A DNA stretch of 64,000 nt from an uncultured Lachnospiraceae bacterium (GCA_910578645.1 CAJTQI010000009.1:58478-122477); one strand, 5' to 3'; positions 51,056 through 60,953 are shown, counted from the first letter of the stretch. The notes: generated by a model not told the origin, from the sequence alone. Made by a program: numbers and translations.

Positions 51056-51646
51056 ATGGTTATCTTTTTCACGGTTCTGCTTACGATTTTTATTGCGGAG
51101 ATGGGTGACAAGACGCAGTTACTTCTGGTGGCGATGGCAGGTAGATATAAGATACCCCATATTCTGACGGGAACCTGGCTTGCCACGGTGGTACTAAACC
51201 TGATGGCTGTGGGGGTAGGAGCGGCGCTCAGCAGTTATCTTGATATGCGGGTTATCAAGATAGTGGCGGGGCTTGCGTTCTTCTGGTTTGCGTTTTCTGC
51301 CTTGAAGGAGGATGGGGAAGAGGAAGAACAGAAGGAGATTGGACATCATCTGGGACCAATCCTTGCTATTTTCGGTTCTTTTTTTATCGGGGAGCTGGGG
51401 GATAAGACACAGTTGTCCGCCATTACCCTGGCGGCAAATTATACAAACCATAGCCTGGGGAATGCTGCGGCAGTGTTTTTGGGTTGTACGTTGGGTCTTA
51501 TTTTGGCGGATTTGCTTGGCCTGGTGGCAGGGGTTGCGCTAAAAAGCAAGATACCGGCACGGACGCTGCATTTGGTATCATTCTTTATTTTCGCTACATT
51601 TGGCGTGTTGAGTATCATGGAGGCCGTGCGCCTGATAATGGGGTAA
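51056..51646 (+). CDS. GDT1/TMEM165 (UPF0016)-family manganese exporter
   Basis: AAAGGAG precedes the ATG. The 196-residue protein has six membrane segments in two repeats, each bearing the family motif ExGDKT (AEMGDKTQLLLVA and GELGDKTQLSAIT). Family members export Mn2+ or exchange Mn2+/Ca2+ against protons. The yybP-ykoY riboswitch upstream supports Mn2+ as the signal. The MITE-like element in its leader may influence read-through. Confidence 0.93.
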   Translation: MVIFFTVLLTIFIAEMGDKTQLLLVAMAGRYKIPHILTGTWLATVVLNLMAVGVGAALSSYLDMRVIKIVAGLAFFWFAFSALKEDGEEEEQKEIGHHLGPILAIFGSFFIGELGDKTQLSAITLAANYTNHSLGNAAAVFLGCTLGLILADLLGLVAGVALKSKIPARTLHLVSFFIFATFGVLSIMEAVRLIMG

Positions 51647-51665
51647 AACAAAAAAGTATGTTTTT

Positions 51666-51694
51666 TTGACATAATATCTGTTAAAATGTATAAG
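51666..51694 (+). promoter_or_regulatory. promoter of the zinc-ribbon gene
   Basis: TTGACA (51666-51671) and TATAAG (51689-51694) are spaced by 17 bases, shortly after the exporter stop. Confidence 0.65.
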
Positions 51695-51766
51695 AAGAAA
51701 GATAAGAGGCCGGGTGAAGCGGTCTGGATATTTGAAGGGTATGCCAGACGCAGGGGGAGTGAAGAT

Positions 51767-52750
51767 ATGTTATTTAAGTGTAAGAATTGCGGCAGCAATG
51801 TGGTGTATGAGCCGGGCAGGGGGAGAATGTACTGTCCTCATTGTGAAAGCGAAGACAGCGAGGACATGATACAGGGCGCTACCATGACCCAGTGCGTGAA
51901 TTGCGGCGCTCCTGTTACGGTACAGGATTATGCTTCTGCAGGGCGATGTGAGCATTGCGGGAGTTACATAGTATTCAACGAGCGGATAGAAGGGGTATAT
52001 GAACCACATATGATTCTTCCCTTCCGGGTGAATAAAGAGAGCGCCGTGCAGGCCATGGATAAAGAGTTTAAGAAGCGTCTTTTTACGCCGTCCGGTTTTA
52101 TGTCTGCCAAAAGTTTGGAGAAAATGTCGGGCATCTATGTGCCGTTCTGGATGTATGATTATAAGGCGAGATATGATTTCTCAGGGGAAGGCACTAAGGT
52201 GAGGCGTTGGACCAGTGGGGACACGGAGTATGTGGAGACTTCCTATTATGCGGTGCTGCGCAAGATGGACCTGGATTTTGACAGGATTCCGGTGGACGCT
52301 TCCTATAGGATGGACGACGAAACGATGGACTTGATGGAGCCCTATGATTATGGGATGTTAGAAGACTTCCATCCGAAATATATGTCCGGTTTCTACGGGG
52401 AAGTATATAACCAGGGAGCGGCAGAACTGGAAGGGCGTGCAAAAGACAAAGCGCGTGTCGCCTCTGAGGAGCTAATGCAGGAGTCTCTGTGCGGGTACCA
52501 GACAATCATACCCCACCGTAAAGATTTGAATCTTCAGCGGGCAGGCGTGAACTATGTGCTGATGCCTGTCTGGCAGTATCTTTACCGTTACCAGGGCAAG
52601 ACATACCAGTTTCATGTAAACGGACAGACCGGCAAGGTGATAGGAACCACGCCTGTCTCGGTGGCGAAAGTGATAGGTTATGGTATGTCAGTGTTTGCGG
52701 CAGTGACGGCGGCCTGCGCCATTGGGGTGAGGATACTGGAAATCTTATAG
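51767..52750 (+). CDS. zinc-ribbon membrane protein (TFIIB-type ribbon)
   Basis: The ATG at 51767 (MLFKCKNCGSNVVYEPG) follows GGGGGAGTG. Three CxxC pairs plus CxxH-like spacing in residues 1-75 suggest two zinc ribbons (CKNCG...CPHC and CVNCG...CEHC). A beta-rich middle domain and one C-terminal membrane helix (~300-322) follow. Such proteins are often misnamed PriA-like. It is followed by a TPM-domain protein in the same direction, a pairing seen elsewhere in Clostridia, suggesting an envelope or stress function. Confidence 0.75.
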   Translation: MLFKCKNCGSNVVYEPGRGRMYCPHCESEDSEDMIQGATMTQCVNCGAPVTVQDYASAGRCEHCGSYIVFNERIEGVYEPHMILPFRVNKESAVQAMDKEFKKRLFTPSGFMSAKSLEKMSGIYVPFWMYDYKARYDFSGEGTKVRRWTSGDTEYVETSYYAVLRKMDLDFDRIPVDASYRMDDETMDLMEPYDYGMLEDFHPKYMSGFYGEVYNQGAAELEGRAKDKARVASEELMQESLCGYQTIIPHRKDLNLQRAGVNYVLMPVWQYLYRYQGKTYQFHVNGQTGKVIGTTPVSVAKVIGYGMSVFAAVTAACAIGVRILEIL

Positions 52751-52794
52751 AAGGAAGATTGAAAACTAAAATCTGTGCGGAAATGAGGTAAAAT

Positions 52795-53670
52795 GTGAGA
52801 GAATATTTTCATTATTTTAAATGGTTATATATCATATTGGGTGTTATGCTATTGTGCTATGGCATTGTCGCAGGCGGACATCTGGCGGCTTCCAAGGCAG
52901 CAGGTTACGAGAGAACCAATACGCAGTGTAAGAGTGAGGAGCGTGTATTTGATTATGGTGACGTGCTGACCGACAGGGAGGAGGATAAACTTAGGGAGTT
53001 GATTGCAAGGCGGGAGAAACAGACGGGGTGTGATATTGTCCTGGTTACTTTGCAGGAATCTCTGGAAGGATATGCCAGGGAGATAGAGCCTTATGCGGAT
53101 TACAGTGAATTTGTGCGGATTTATGCGGAAAAATTCTATGAGGACAACAATTTCGGGTATGATAAGCCAAACGGTGACGGAGTCATACTGGTTGACAACT
53201 GGTATAGGGAGGCGGATGGCAGCATCTATACATGGTTTTGCACCACCGGCAAAGTGAAGGAGGCTTATTCGGATGCCAATGTTAACCATATTCTGGATAA
53301 TGTATACCGGTATGTAGAGCATGAGCCGTACCGGGCATATAAAACTTACATCAATGATTTCTATCATGATATGACGGGAATGCGTTTGTTCAACATCTAT
53401 GTACCGGGTGCTTTTGCGTGGGTTGCAGGAATAATATCGGCTGTTATATTTATGCTGTACAATATGAGGCCGAGACGGGGCGGCAAGACGACGACGGCGG
53501 TTACTTATGTGGCGGGGCGCAAACCGCAGTTTCGGACGAGGGAAGACGCGTTCCTGCGCAAGTCTGTCGTAAAGCATCACATTCAGCGCAATAACAGTGG
53601 TGGACACAGTGGTGGCGGGCATAGCGGCGGCGGAGGCGGAAGCCATGGCGGGGGCGGGCACAGCCGATAA
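52795..53670 (+). CDS. TPM-domain membrane protein with Gly/Ser/His-rich tail
   Basis: A GTG start follows GAGGTAAAAT. The order is a membrane helix (~8-28), a TPM (YgcG/psb32-like) domain (~45-190, VFDYGDVLTDREEDKLRELI), a second membrane helix (~203-222), and a disordered basic segment ending in repeated GGHSGGG units. TPM domains act in photosystem repair in plants and are of uncertain role in bacteria. The His-rich tail may bind metal. Confidence 0.8.
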   Translation: MREYFHYFKWLYIILGVMLLCYGIVAGGHLAASKAAGYERTNTQCKSEERVFDYGDVLTDREEDKLRELIARREKQTGCDIVLVTLQESLEGYAREIEPYADYSEFVRIYAEKFYEDNNFGYDKPNGDGVILVDNWYREADGSIYTWFCTTGKVKEAYSDANVNHILDNVYRYVEHEPYRAYKTYINDFYHDMTGMRLFNIYVPGAFAWVAGIISAVIFMLYNMRPRRGGKTTTAVTYVAGRKPQFRTREDAFLRKSVVKHHIQRNNSGGHSGGGHSGGGGGSHGGGGHSR

Positions 53671-53725
53671 GCCTGCCTTGCGGTCATAAAATAATGCTGA
53701 CAAGTTGCAGATAACATTTTTTGAT

Positions 53726-53746
53726 ACCCTTTGTTCACTGAGGGTA
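53726..53746. repeat. 21-bp palindromic repeat, copy 2
   Basis: It is identical to 50370-50390. It lies between the TPM gene and the rpsT terminator, outside coding sequence. Confidence 0.7.
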
Positions 53747-53763
53747 CTCTGATTTCATGAAAT

Positions 53764-53800
53764 AAAAAAACACTTTCCGTGGCGGTGGAAAGTGTTTTTT
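53764..53800 (-). terminator. rpsT terminator
   Basis: CACTTTCC pairs with GGAAAGTG around GTGGCGGT, with A/T-runs on both sides. It terminates rpsT on the - strand and can serve the + strand as well. Confidence 0.85.
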
Positions 53801-53827
53801 ATGTTTACTTTTCATGTTTACATCTCA

Positions 53828-54091
53828 TTATGCCATTTTGTTGACAGCAAGAGTAAGGCGGGATATTTTTCTTGCGGAAGTATTCTTGTGGAATACGCCT
53901 TTCTTAACAGCCTTGTCAAGTGCGGACGTAGCGGCAATAAGCGCTGCCTTAGCAGCATCTTTATCGTTGGAGTCAATCGCTGCGTATACTTTCTTGACCG
54001 CTGTTTTCACGCTGGATTTCACTGCCTTGTTTCTGTCAGCCTTGGTCTTGTTTACTAAGATTCTTTTCTTTGCCGATTTGATATTAGCCAT
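53828..54091 (-). CDS. rpsT: 30S ribosomal protein S20
   Basis: The start MANIKSAKKRILVNKTKADR follows GGAGGTGTGACC. The 87-residue, Lys/Ala-rich helical protein is S20 at its usual length; it binds the 5' domain of 16S rRNA. The position upstream of gpr, spoIIP, lepA and hemW is a known conserved Clostridia arrangement. Confidence 0.97.
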   Translation of the reverse strand: MANIKSAKKRILVNKTKADRNKAVKSSVKTAVKKVYAAIDSNDKDAAKAALIAATSALDKAVKKGVFHKNTSARKISRLTLAVNKMA

Positions 54092-54178
54092 GGTCACACC
54101 TCCGATTACGATTGTCTATGCTTGGACGTGTCTCATTAAAGCCGGACACGGACGTCTTAATGGAAACACACGCATATT

Positions 54179-54207
54179 ATTGTAGTTTATGAGAATCATG
54201 ATGTCAA
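54179..54207 (-). promoter_or_regulatory. rpsT promoter
   Basis: On the - strand TTGACA (54202-54207) and TACAAT (54179-54184) are spaced 17 bases apart. The ~80-base leader contains a CGTGTC/GACACG hairpin that could take part in S20 autoregulation. Confidence 0.8.
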
Positions 54208-54434
54208 TACATATTTTGTTTATTTTTGCAAAAAATAGAAGGGCAGCATCAATGCCACCGGGTAAAGCAATCGGGCCGGACGCGCCATATAGGATGTGCT
54301 TTGCATAAAAGTTTACACAATGGTATTGGGGCATGGAAAAAAGGGTAAGCAAGAAGCGATAAGCTACAGACAGGAACAAACCTATAAATATACGCATATA
54401 GTAAGATAAAAATGCGGGAAATGAGGAAAATGAC

Positions 54435-55313
54435 ATGGATAGCTGGTCGACAGTCAGGACAGACTTGGCGTTGGAAGCCAGAGAGAGCATTGAGGATAAA
54501 GCGGACGGGCTGCATGGCGTCACGGTAGAAGAACATTATGATGAGACGAGCGACGTGCATATCACCAAGGTAGTTGTCGAGACGAAGAACGGCGCGAAGA
54601 TGCTTGGGAAGCCGATGGGCGTTTATATTACTCTGGAAGCCCCTGCCATGACCGAACCGGAAGAAGATTACCATCAGGAGATTTCGGAGATTCTTGCGAG
54701 GGAGATTCAGGAAATACTCCCCGAGCCGGACAGGGAGCAGTCAATTTTGGTGGTGGGACTGGGAAACCGGGAAGTGACGGCGGATTCCCTGGGGCCCAAT
54801 GTGGCGGATAATCTGTTTGTTAATAGACATATTGTACGGGAATATGGCAAAGTGGCATATAACCGTTCCAAGATGCATCAGGTTAGCAGCCTGGTGCCCG
54901 GCGTCATGGCCAAGACGGGTATGGAGTCGGCGGAGATTATAAAGGGGGTAATCGGAGAGACGAAACCGGACCTGGTTATCGTAATCGATGCGTTGGCGGC
55001 GCGCTCCACCAAGAGGTTGAACCGTACCATACAGATTACCAATACGGGAATCCACCCGGGTTCGGGCGTAGGCAACCACCGCAATGCCATCACACAGGAG
55101 AGCCTTCACGTGCCCGTTCTGGCGCTTGGGGTGCCCACAGTGGTGGATGCGGCTACTATTGTGGGGGACGCCATGGGAGAACGCCCGGCTACTTTGAAAG
55201 AACTCAATAACATGTATGTCACAACCAAAGATGTGGACCAGCAGATTCAGCAGATTAGCCATATTTTGTGTGACGGCATCAACAAGGCGCTCAACTGCAT
55301 CGAAGACACTTGA
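54435..55313 (+). CDS. gpr: germination protease (GPR)
   Basis: The 292-residue protein shows GPR features: an N-terminal prosequence with RTDLALEA, then GNREVTADSLGPNVADNLFVNRH, VIDALAARS and GVGNHRNA. GPR is made as a zymogen in the forespore and cleaves small acid-soluble proteins at germination. In known GPRs the active site uses aspartates in the DALAAR and related motifs. Followed by spoIIP. It supports a spore-forming host. Confidence 0.95.
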   Translation: MDSWSTVRTDLALEARESIEDKADGLHGVTVEEHYDETSDVHITKVVVETKNGAKMLGKPMGVYITLEAPAMTEPEEDYHQEISEILAREIQEILPEPDREQSILVVGLGNREVTADSLGPNVADNLFVNRHIVREYGKVAYNRSKMHQVSSLVPGVMAKTGMESAEIIKGVIGETKPDLVIVIDALAARSTKRLNRTIQITNTGIHPGSGVGNHRNAITQESLHVPVLALGVPTVVDAATIVGDAMGERPATLKELNNMYVTTKDVDQQIQQISHILCDGINKALNCIEDT

Positions 55314-55492
55314 AAAGGCTTTTTATAAATTGAACGGTTTCATGTCCATACCGCTATCTTGTACCGGCCGCTAAGGGGTGGGAGACAGGTTATGGCATGA
55401 AGCTATGTCCATACCGCATATATAATATATATAGATTAGGCTGAGGCTGTTTCTATTTGGGCAGTAAACTGCCCTGACATGTTAGGATTTGT

Positions 55493-56806
55493 ATGGACAT
55501 AAAAAAGAAAATCATAAAAATATTGATAATGGCGCTTGTTATAATCTCTCTTTTCTTTGTTTTGTCGGAAATCATGGGCACAAAGCAAGAGAAGGAAAAT
55601 GATGGCGGACTTCTTTCAGAATGGATACAGGATAGGGTGATGGAACCTTATCTGCCTGCCCTGTGTATGATGAGCCAGGAAAACGGGGAGCGGACGGCAG
55701 GAGGCATGTATGGCCGGTGGCTGTTTGCGGAATACCCTGTTTTTCTCTATGGCATGGAGGCGGCGGAGGGTGACGTTACGGCGGCGGAGAGCGACTACGC
55801 CAGACTGTTGATGTTAGAAGGCAGTGATGAGGACCATAAGTCCGTTTCCGAAGGGGAACTGGAGTATGGTGAAGACGCCATGCATCTGGAACAGGGACTT
55901 GCGGATGCGCTTCTTGCAGAAAACGGCATGTACCAGGAGAATCAGGCGGCACAGGACAAGGCGCCAGAAGAACCTGAGGAACCGGTTTTGGAAGAGCAGC
56001 CGACAGAGTTTATGCCTATGGAGAATAAAAGCTACAGCTATCGGTGGGAAGAACTGGAAAGCTATGAAGAGCTTGTCAAGGCATTCTATGCCGTGGACAG
56101 TACGACGAAAGCAGGTGGAGAACTTCTGCAGGCGGATAAGCTTTTATCCAAGGACATGCGTATGCAGGGAAACCCGGACAGTCCCCAGATTTTGATTTAC
56201 CATACCCACTCACAGGAACGGTTTGCGGATTCCACGGAAGGCGACGAATCCACAAGTATCGTAGGTGTGGGCGAATATCTGGCGACGGTGCTGCGGGAAC
56301 GCTACGGGTATAATGTGATACATCACACAGAGAGCTATGACAAGGAATCGAGGGATTATGCGTACAGCAATTCGCTTCCGGCAATCGAGAAGCTGCTTTC
56401 GGAAAATCCCTCGGTTGAGGTCGTCATTGATTTACATAGAGACGCCATGCCGGAGGATAAAAGACTGGTGATGAACCTGCAGGGCAGGCCCACGGCACAG
56501 TTTATGTTTTTTAACGGTTTGAGCCGGACGGCCAAAGGGGAGATAGAATATCTGGAGAATCCGAATCTGGAAGATAATCTTGCTTTTTCTTTCCAGATGC
56601 AGGCGGCGTGCAATGAATATTATCCGGGACTGGCCAGAAGGGTTTACCTGAAAGCCTACCGGTACAATATGCATGTGTGTCCAAAAACTCTTCTCATAGA
56701 GTTGGGCGCACAGAATAATACGGTGGAAGAGGCGAAGAACGCTTGTGACCCGCTTGCCCATGTGCTGCATTTGGTGTTAAGCGGGGCGGAGCCTGAGCGG
56801 GAGTGA
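55493..56806 (+). CDS. spoIIP: stage II sporulation protein P (SpoIIP)
   Basis: The 437-residue protein has one N-terminal membrane helix (~8-25), a long variable acidic linker, and a C-terminal amidase/endopeptidase domain with IYHTHSQE, VVIDLHRDAMP and IELGAQNNTVEEA, carrying the zinc-binding His and Glu residues of the family. It cuts peptidoglycan during engulfment with SpoIID and SpoIIM, from the mother-cell membrane. It lies between gpr and lepA, its usual place. Confidence 0.95.
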   Translation: MDIKKKIIKILIMALVIISLFFVLSEIMGTKQEKENDGGLLSEWIQDRVMEPYLPALCMMSQENGERTAGGMYGRWLFAEYPVFLYGMEAAEGDVTAAESDYARLLMLEGSDEDHKSVSEGELEYGEDAMHLEQGLADALLAENGMYQENQAAQDKAPEEPEEPVLEEQPTEFMPMENKSYSYRWEELESYEELVKAFYAVDSTTKAGGELLQADKLLSKDMRMQGNPDSPQILIYHTHSQERFADSTEGDESTSIVGVGEYLATVLRERYGYNVIHHTESYDKESRDYAYSNSLPAIEKLLSENPSVEVVIDLHRDAMPEDKRLVMNLQGRPTAQFMFFNGLSRTAKGEIEYLENPNLEDNLAFSFQMQAACNEYYPGLARRVYLKAYRYNMHVCPKTLLIELGAQNNTVEEAKNACDPLAHVLHLVLSGAEPERE

Positions 56807-56868
56807 TGCTGGACATCTTTTCCGGGATTTGATATACTATGTGGCAGTATCACAAGAGGAGGAAGTTT

Positions 56869-58683
56869 ATGGCAGCCATAGACCAGAGTAAAATAAGAAA
56901 TTTTTGTATTGTAGCCCATATCGACCATGGCAAATCGACGCTGGCTGACAGGATTATAGAGAAGACGGGGCTTCTGACAAGCAGGGAGATGCAGGCTCAG
57001 GTGCTTGACAATATGGAGCTGGAGAGGGAGAGAGGCATTACCATCAAGGCGCAGACAGTGCGCATCGTCTACAATGCCAAGGATGGAAACGAATATATTT
57101 TTAATCTCATCGATACGCCCGGACATGTGGATTTTAACTACGAAGTAAGCCGTTCGTTGGCAGCCTGCGACGGGGCAATTCTGGTGGTGGACGCCGCCCA
57201 GGGAATAGAGGCGCAGACTCTTGCCAACGTCTATCTTGCCCTGGACCATGACTTGGACGTGTTTCCGGTAATCAATAAGATTGATTTGCCAAGCGCCGAG
57301 CCTGAGCGGGTGAAGAACGAAATCGAGGACGTGATTGGTATAGAGGCGCAGGACGCACCGCTTATTTCGGCCAAGAACGGCATTGGAATAGAGGAAGTCC
57401 TGGAGGCCATTGTGGAGAAAATTCCCGCCCCGGGAGGCAGCCCGGACAACCCTCTTAAAGCGCTGATTTTTGATTCCGTGTATGATTCCTACAAGGGTGT
57501 CATCGTATTTTGCCGTATTATGGAAGGCAGGGTAAAGAAAGGCACTTCTATTAAGATGATGGCAACCGGCGCCACTGCGGAAGTGGTGGAAGTGGGATAT
57601 TTCGGCGCAGGCCAGTTTATTCCCTGCGGAGAGCTGTCTGCGGGTATGGTGGGGTATTTAACGGCCTCCATCAAGAATGTGAAGGACACGGCGGTAGGCG
57701 ACACGGTTACGGATGTAGCGCGTCCTTGCGCGGAGCCGCTTCCGGGTTATAAGAAGGTCAACTCCATGGTGTACTGCGGCATGTATCCTGCCGACGGGGC
57801 GAAATATCCGGACCTGCGGGATGCGTTGGAGAAGCTGAAACTAAATGACGCTTCCCTAAATTATGAGCCGGAGACTTCCATCGCCCTGGGATTCGGGTTT
57901 CGGTGCGGATTCTTAGGACTTTTGCATCTGGAAATTATACAGGAGCGTCTGGAGAGGGAATACAATCTGGATTTGGTGACCACTGCGCCGGGCGTTATCT
58001 ACAGGGTGCATAAGACGGACGGGGAGATGATTGAACTGACAAATCCTTCCAATTTGCCGGACCCGTCGCAGATTGACTATATGGAAGAACCGGTGGTCAG
58101 TGCGGAGATTATGGTGACCACGGAGTTTATCGGTTCTATCATGCAGCTATGCCAGGAGCGCCGGGGACGTTATATCAGTACGGAGTATATAGAAGCATCC
58201 AGGGCTTTGTTAAAATATGACTTGCCTTTGAATGAGATTATCTATGACTTCTTCGACGCTTTGAAGTCCCGCTCCAGGGGATATGCTTCTTTTGACTATG
58301 AACTGAAAGGCTATGAGGCGTCTAAGCTTGTAAAACTGGATATTCTGATTAATCATGACGAGGTGGATGCGCTGTCCTTTATTGTCCATGCGGACAGCGC
58401 CTATGAGCGGGGCAGGAAGATGTGTGAGAAGCTTAAGGATGAGATTCCAAGGCATCTTTTTGAGATTCCGATTCAGGCTGCGGTGGGCGGTAAGATTATC
58501 GCCAGGGAGACCGTAAAGGCAATGCGCAAGGACGTGCTTGCCAAGTGTTATGGCGGCGATATCACCCGTAAGAAGAAGCTGCTTGAGAAGCAGAAGGAAG
58601 GCAAGAAGCGTATGCGCCAGGTCGGGAATGTGGAGATTCCCCAGAGCGCTTTTATGAGTGTGCTGAAACTAGATGATAATTAG
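56869..58683 (+). CDS. lepA: elongation factor 4 (LepA)
   Basis: The ATG at 56869 follows GAGGAGGAAG. The 604-residue GTPase has AHIDHGKSTLADR, DTPGHVDFNYEVSRS, NKIDLPSAEPERV and the LepA-specific C-terminal GGDITRKKKLLEKQKEGKKRM (partial). LepA acts on the ribosome during initiation or biogenesis and stalls. Normal length and motifs. Confidence 0.97.
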   Translation: MAAIDQSKIRNFCIVAHIDHGKSTLADRIIEKTGLLTSREMQAQVLDNMELERERGITIKAQTVRIVYNAKDGNEYIFNLIDTPGHVDFNYEVSRSLAACDGAILVVDAAQGIEAQTLANVYLALDHDLDVFPVINKIDLPSAEPERVKNEIEDVIGIEAQDAPLISAKNGIGIEEVLEAIVEKIPAPGGSPDNPLKALIFDSVYDSYKGVIVFCRIMEGRVKKGTSIKMMATGATAEVVEVGYFGAGQFIPCGELSAGMVGYLTASIKNVKDTAVGDTVTDVARPCAEPLPGYKKVNSMVYCGMYPADGAKYPDLRDALEKLKLNDASLNYEPETSIALGFGFRCGFLGLLHLEIIQERLEREYNLDLVTTAPGVIYRVHKTDGEMIELTNPSNLPDPSQIDYMEEPVVSAEIMVTTEFIGSIMQLCQERRGRYISTEYIEASRALLKYDLPLNEIIYDFFDALKSRSRGYASFDYELKGYEASKLVKLDILINHDEVDALSFIVHADSAYERGRKMCEKLKDEIPRHLFEIPIQAAVGGKIIARETVKAMRKDVLAKCYGGDITRKKKLLEKQKEGKKRMRQVGNVEIPQSAFMSVLKLDDN

Positions 58684-58779
58684 GAAAGACAACCCGGAAA
58701 AAGCAGAAACTATATAGTTGGAATACAACGGATAAAGAGAAATATAAAATAGTCAGAATGACAAAGACAGGAGCCACAG

Positions 58780-59988
58780 ATGAGAGAGCTAAGCATTTAT
58801 ATACACATTCCTTTTTGTGTCAGGAAATGCCTCTACTGTGATTTCCTGTCTTTTCCTGTGTCTGGGGCAGAGAGACGGGAAATAGGAAGTTATGTAAACT
58901 TATTGAGACAGGAAATAAAAAGTTCGGCGGCGGATTACCGTGACCACCGGGTTGTGTCCGTGTTCTGGGGAGGCGGTACGCCGTCGCTTCTTTCCGGGGA
59001 GGAGATGGGGGAAGTGATGGAAGTTATCAGGGCCTGTTTCCATATGGCGGAAGAAGCGGAGATTACGGTGGAGATGAATCCCGGAACGGTGGATGACGGC
59101 AAGCTTTTGCTGTACAGGAAAGCAGGTATCAACCGGGTCAGCATCGGGCTCCAGTCCGCGGATGAGGGGGAGCTTGAACGGATTGGCAGAATCCATGATT
59201 ACGGCACGTTTCTGAGGACTTATGAGTCGGCCCGCCAGGCAGGATTCGGAAATATCAATATTGACTTGATGGCGGCGCTTCCCGGGCAGAGTGTGGCGTC
59301 TTACAAGAGAAGCCTTATATCTGTGGCGGCCCTTTTACCGGAGCATATCTCTGCCTATAGCCTCATTCTGGAAGAAGGGACGCCTCTGTATGAACGGCGG
59401 GGGGAATACCTTTTTCCGACGGAGGAAGAAGACAGGCAGATGTATCTGCTTACGAAAAATTATCTGGCTTCCTGTGGTTACCATAGGTATGAGATTTCTA
59501 ATTATGCCAGGGAGGGCAGGGAGTGCAGGCATAACAAAGTCTATTGGCAGAGGGGCGATTATGTAGGATTCGGGTTGGGTGCGTCTTCTATGGTGCATAA
59601 CGTGCGGTGGAGCAATCCTGCCGGGATGGAAGCGTACAGGCTCTACGTGGAAGGATGCATGGGCAGGGCGGATAGGCCCATGGAATCTATGGGTGCGGAA
59701 TATACGGAATGGGCAGACATGGGGCGGGCAGCAGGACAGGACAGGCATGCCTTGTCCGTGGAAGAACAGATGGAGGAATACATGTTTCTTGGGCTACGCA
59801 TGATGTGTGGTGTGGGACGGCAGGCTTTTGCACGCCAGTTTGGACGACGGATAGAGGAAGTGTACGGCCTGGTGATGGATAAGTTGTGCCGACAAGGCCT
59901 GCTTATTTTTGAGGGGGATTGTATCAAGCTGACTGACCGTGGAATTGATGTGAGCAATTATGCCATGGCGGAATTTTTGCTCCGGTGA
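58780..59988 (+). CDS. hemW: radical SAM heme chaperone HemW
   Basis: The 402-residue protein begins with the radical SAM cluster CVRKCLYCDF and has GGGTPSLL, EMNPGTV, NRVSIGLQS and NIDLMAALPGQ, all HemW hallmarks. HemW was long called HemN, but lacks true coproporphyrinogen oxidase activity and inserts heme into proteins. The ribosome site is AGGAGCC. A C-terminal helix-turn-helix-like HemN_C region lies at ~330-400. hrcA does not follow, unlike in some Clostridia. Confidence 0.93.
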   Translation: MRELSIYIHIPFCVRKCLYCDFLSFPVSGAERREIGSYVNLLRQEIKSSAADYRDHRVVSVFWGGGTPSLLSGEEMGEVMEVIRACFHMAEEAEITVEMNPGTVDDGKLLLYRKAGINRVSIGLQSADEGELERIGRIHDYGTFLRTYESARQAGFGNINIDLMAALPGQSVASYKRSLISVAALLPEHISAYSLILEEGTPLYERRGEYLFPTEEEDRQMYLLTKNYLASCGYHRYEISNYAREGRECRHNKVYWQRGDYVGFGLGASSMVHNVRWSNPAGMEAYRLYVEGCMGRADRPMESMGAEYTEWADMGRAAGQDRHALSVEEQMEEYMFLGLRMMCGVGRQAFARQFGRRIEEVYGLVMDKLCRQGLLIFEGDCIKLTDRGIDVSNYAMAEFLLR

Positions 59989-60099
59989 GGGAGGCGTCAG
60001 AGACCGGGGGACTTCATATTGACTTGGTCAGGGCAAGGTAGAATTGATTGAATATTTCCAAAATTTTCGGTTTTTTCAGTCATTTTGTGGGATTTGTAT

Positions 60100-60128
60100 T
60101 GTGTTTTTGGACTGGTTTTTGTATAATA
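60100..60128 (+). promoter_or_regulatory. possible promoter upstream of sigK
   Basis: TTGTGT (60100-60105) and an extended -10 TGTATAAT (60121-60128) are separated by 17 bases. This is a vegetative-type promoter, which is unexpected for a late mother-cell sigma factor. Confidence 0.5.
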
Positions 60129-60240
60129 AAGCTATAAGTGTGCTTTTACAGTATGTCAGCGTTGTACATATTTAAGATGGAAAGGCACTTAAGATGCCGC
60201 CGGGTCATAGAATAGAGTAAATGGACTTTGGGGGCTTCTT

Positions 60241-60876
60241 TTGAAAACATTTAAGCAACCATTAGCTGCGAAGGAAGAGGCCGTATACTTAAAGCTGTTG
60301 AAGACGGGTGACGGCGGGGAACGGATGCGTGCTAAGGAGCTCTTAGTTGAGCATAACCTGCGCCTGGTTGCCCATATCGCTAAGAAGTATCAGAATGTGG
60401 ACGAAGAGATGGAGGATATGATTTCCATCGGAACGATAGGTCTTATTAAGGCGATAGATTCCTTTGATGCGGGTAAGGGGAAACTGAGTACTTATGCGTC
60501 TAGGTGTATCGACAATGAAATGCTGATGTTTCTGAGGGCGAAGAAGAAAACTTCCAGGGAAGTGTCCCTCTATGAGCCGATTGGCACGGACAGAGAGGGC
60601 AACGAAATCAACTTGCTTGATATTATAGAGCAGGACCAGGTTGATGTGATTGACAGGATGGAAGCCCAGGATAAGCTGAGCAGGCTGTCCGGGCTGATAC
60701 ATGAGAGACTCAGCGACAGGGAGAGGGAAATCATCACGCTGCGTTATGGGCTGACGAACGAATATGAGGTGACGCAGAGAGAAATTGGGCGTAAGTTGGG
60801 AATTTCCAGAAGTTATGTATCGAGGATAGAGAAGAGAGCTCTTGAGAAGCTAAGGGAAGCTTATGAGACCCTGTGA
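60241..60876 (+). CDS. sigK: SigK-type sporulation sigma factor
   Basis: A TTG start follows GGGGGC. The 211-residue protein has region 2 (LLVEHNLRLVAHIAKKYQNVDEEMEDMISIGTIGLIKAID; partial), YEPIGTDREGNEINLLDII and region 4 ending REIGRKLGISRSYVSRIEKRALEKLREA (partial). These match SigK/SigE-family mother-cell factors. There is no skin-type interruption and only a very short pro-sequence. It directs late mother-cell transcription in spore formation. SigE-like alternatives are less likely because region 4 matches SigK better. Confidence 0.85.
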   Translation: MKTFKQPLAAKEEAVYLKLLKTGDGGERMRAKELLVEHNLRLVAHIAKKYQNVDEEMEDMISIGTIGLIKAIDSFDAGKGKLSTYASRCIDNEMLMFLRAKKKTSREVSLYEPIGTDREGNEINLLDIIEQDQVDVIDRMEAQDKLSRLSGLIHERLSDREREIITLRYGLTNEYEVTQREIGRKLGISRSYVSRIEKRALEKLREAYETL

Positions 60877-60953
60877 ATGAGAAGGGAAGGTTGGCAGAGG
60901 CAGCGGAAGTGCCTGGAATAACCTGGATTTAATACAAAAGGGGGAACGGGAGT

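Noticed and set aside
60241..60876. skin-element interruption of sigK
   Set aside because: The reading frame is continuous from start to stop with intact regions 2 and 4.
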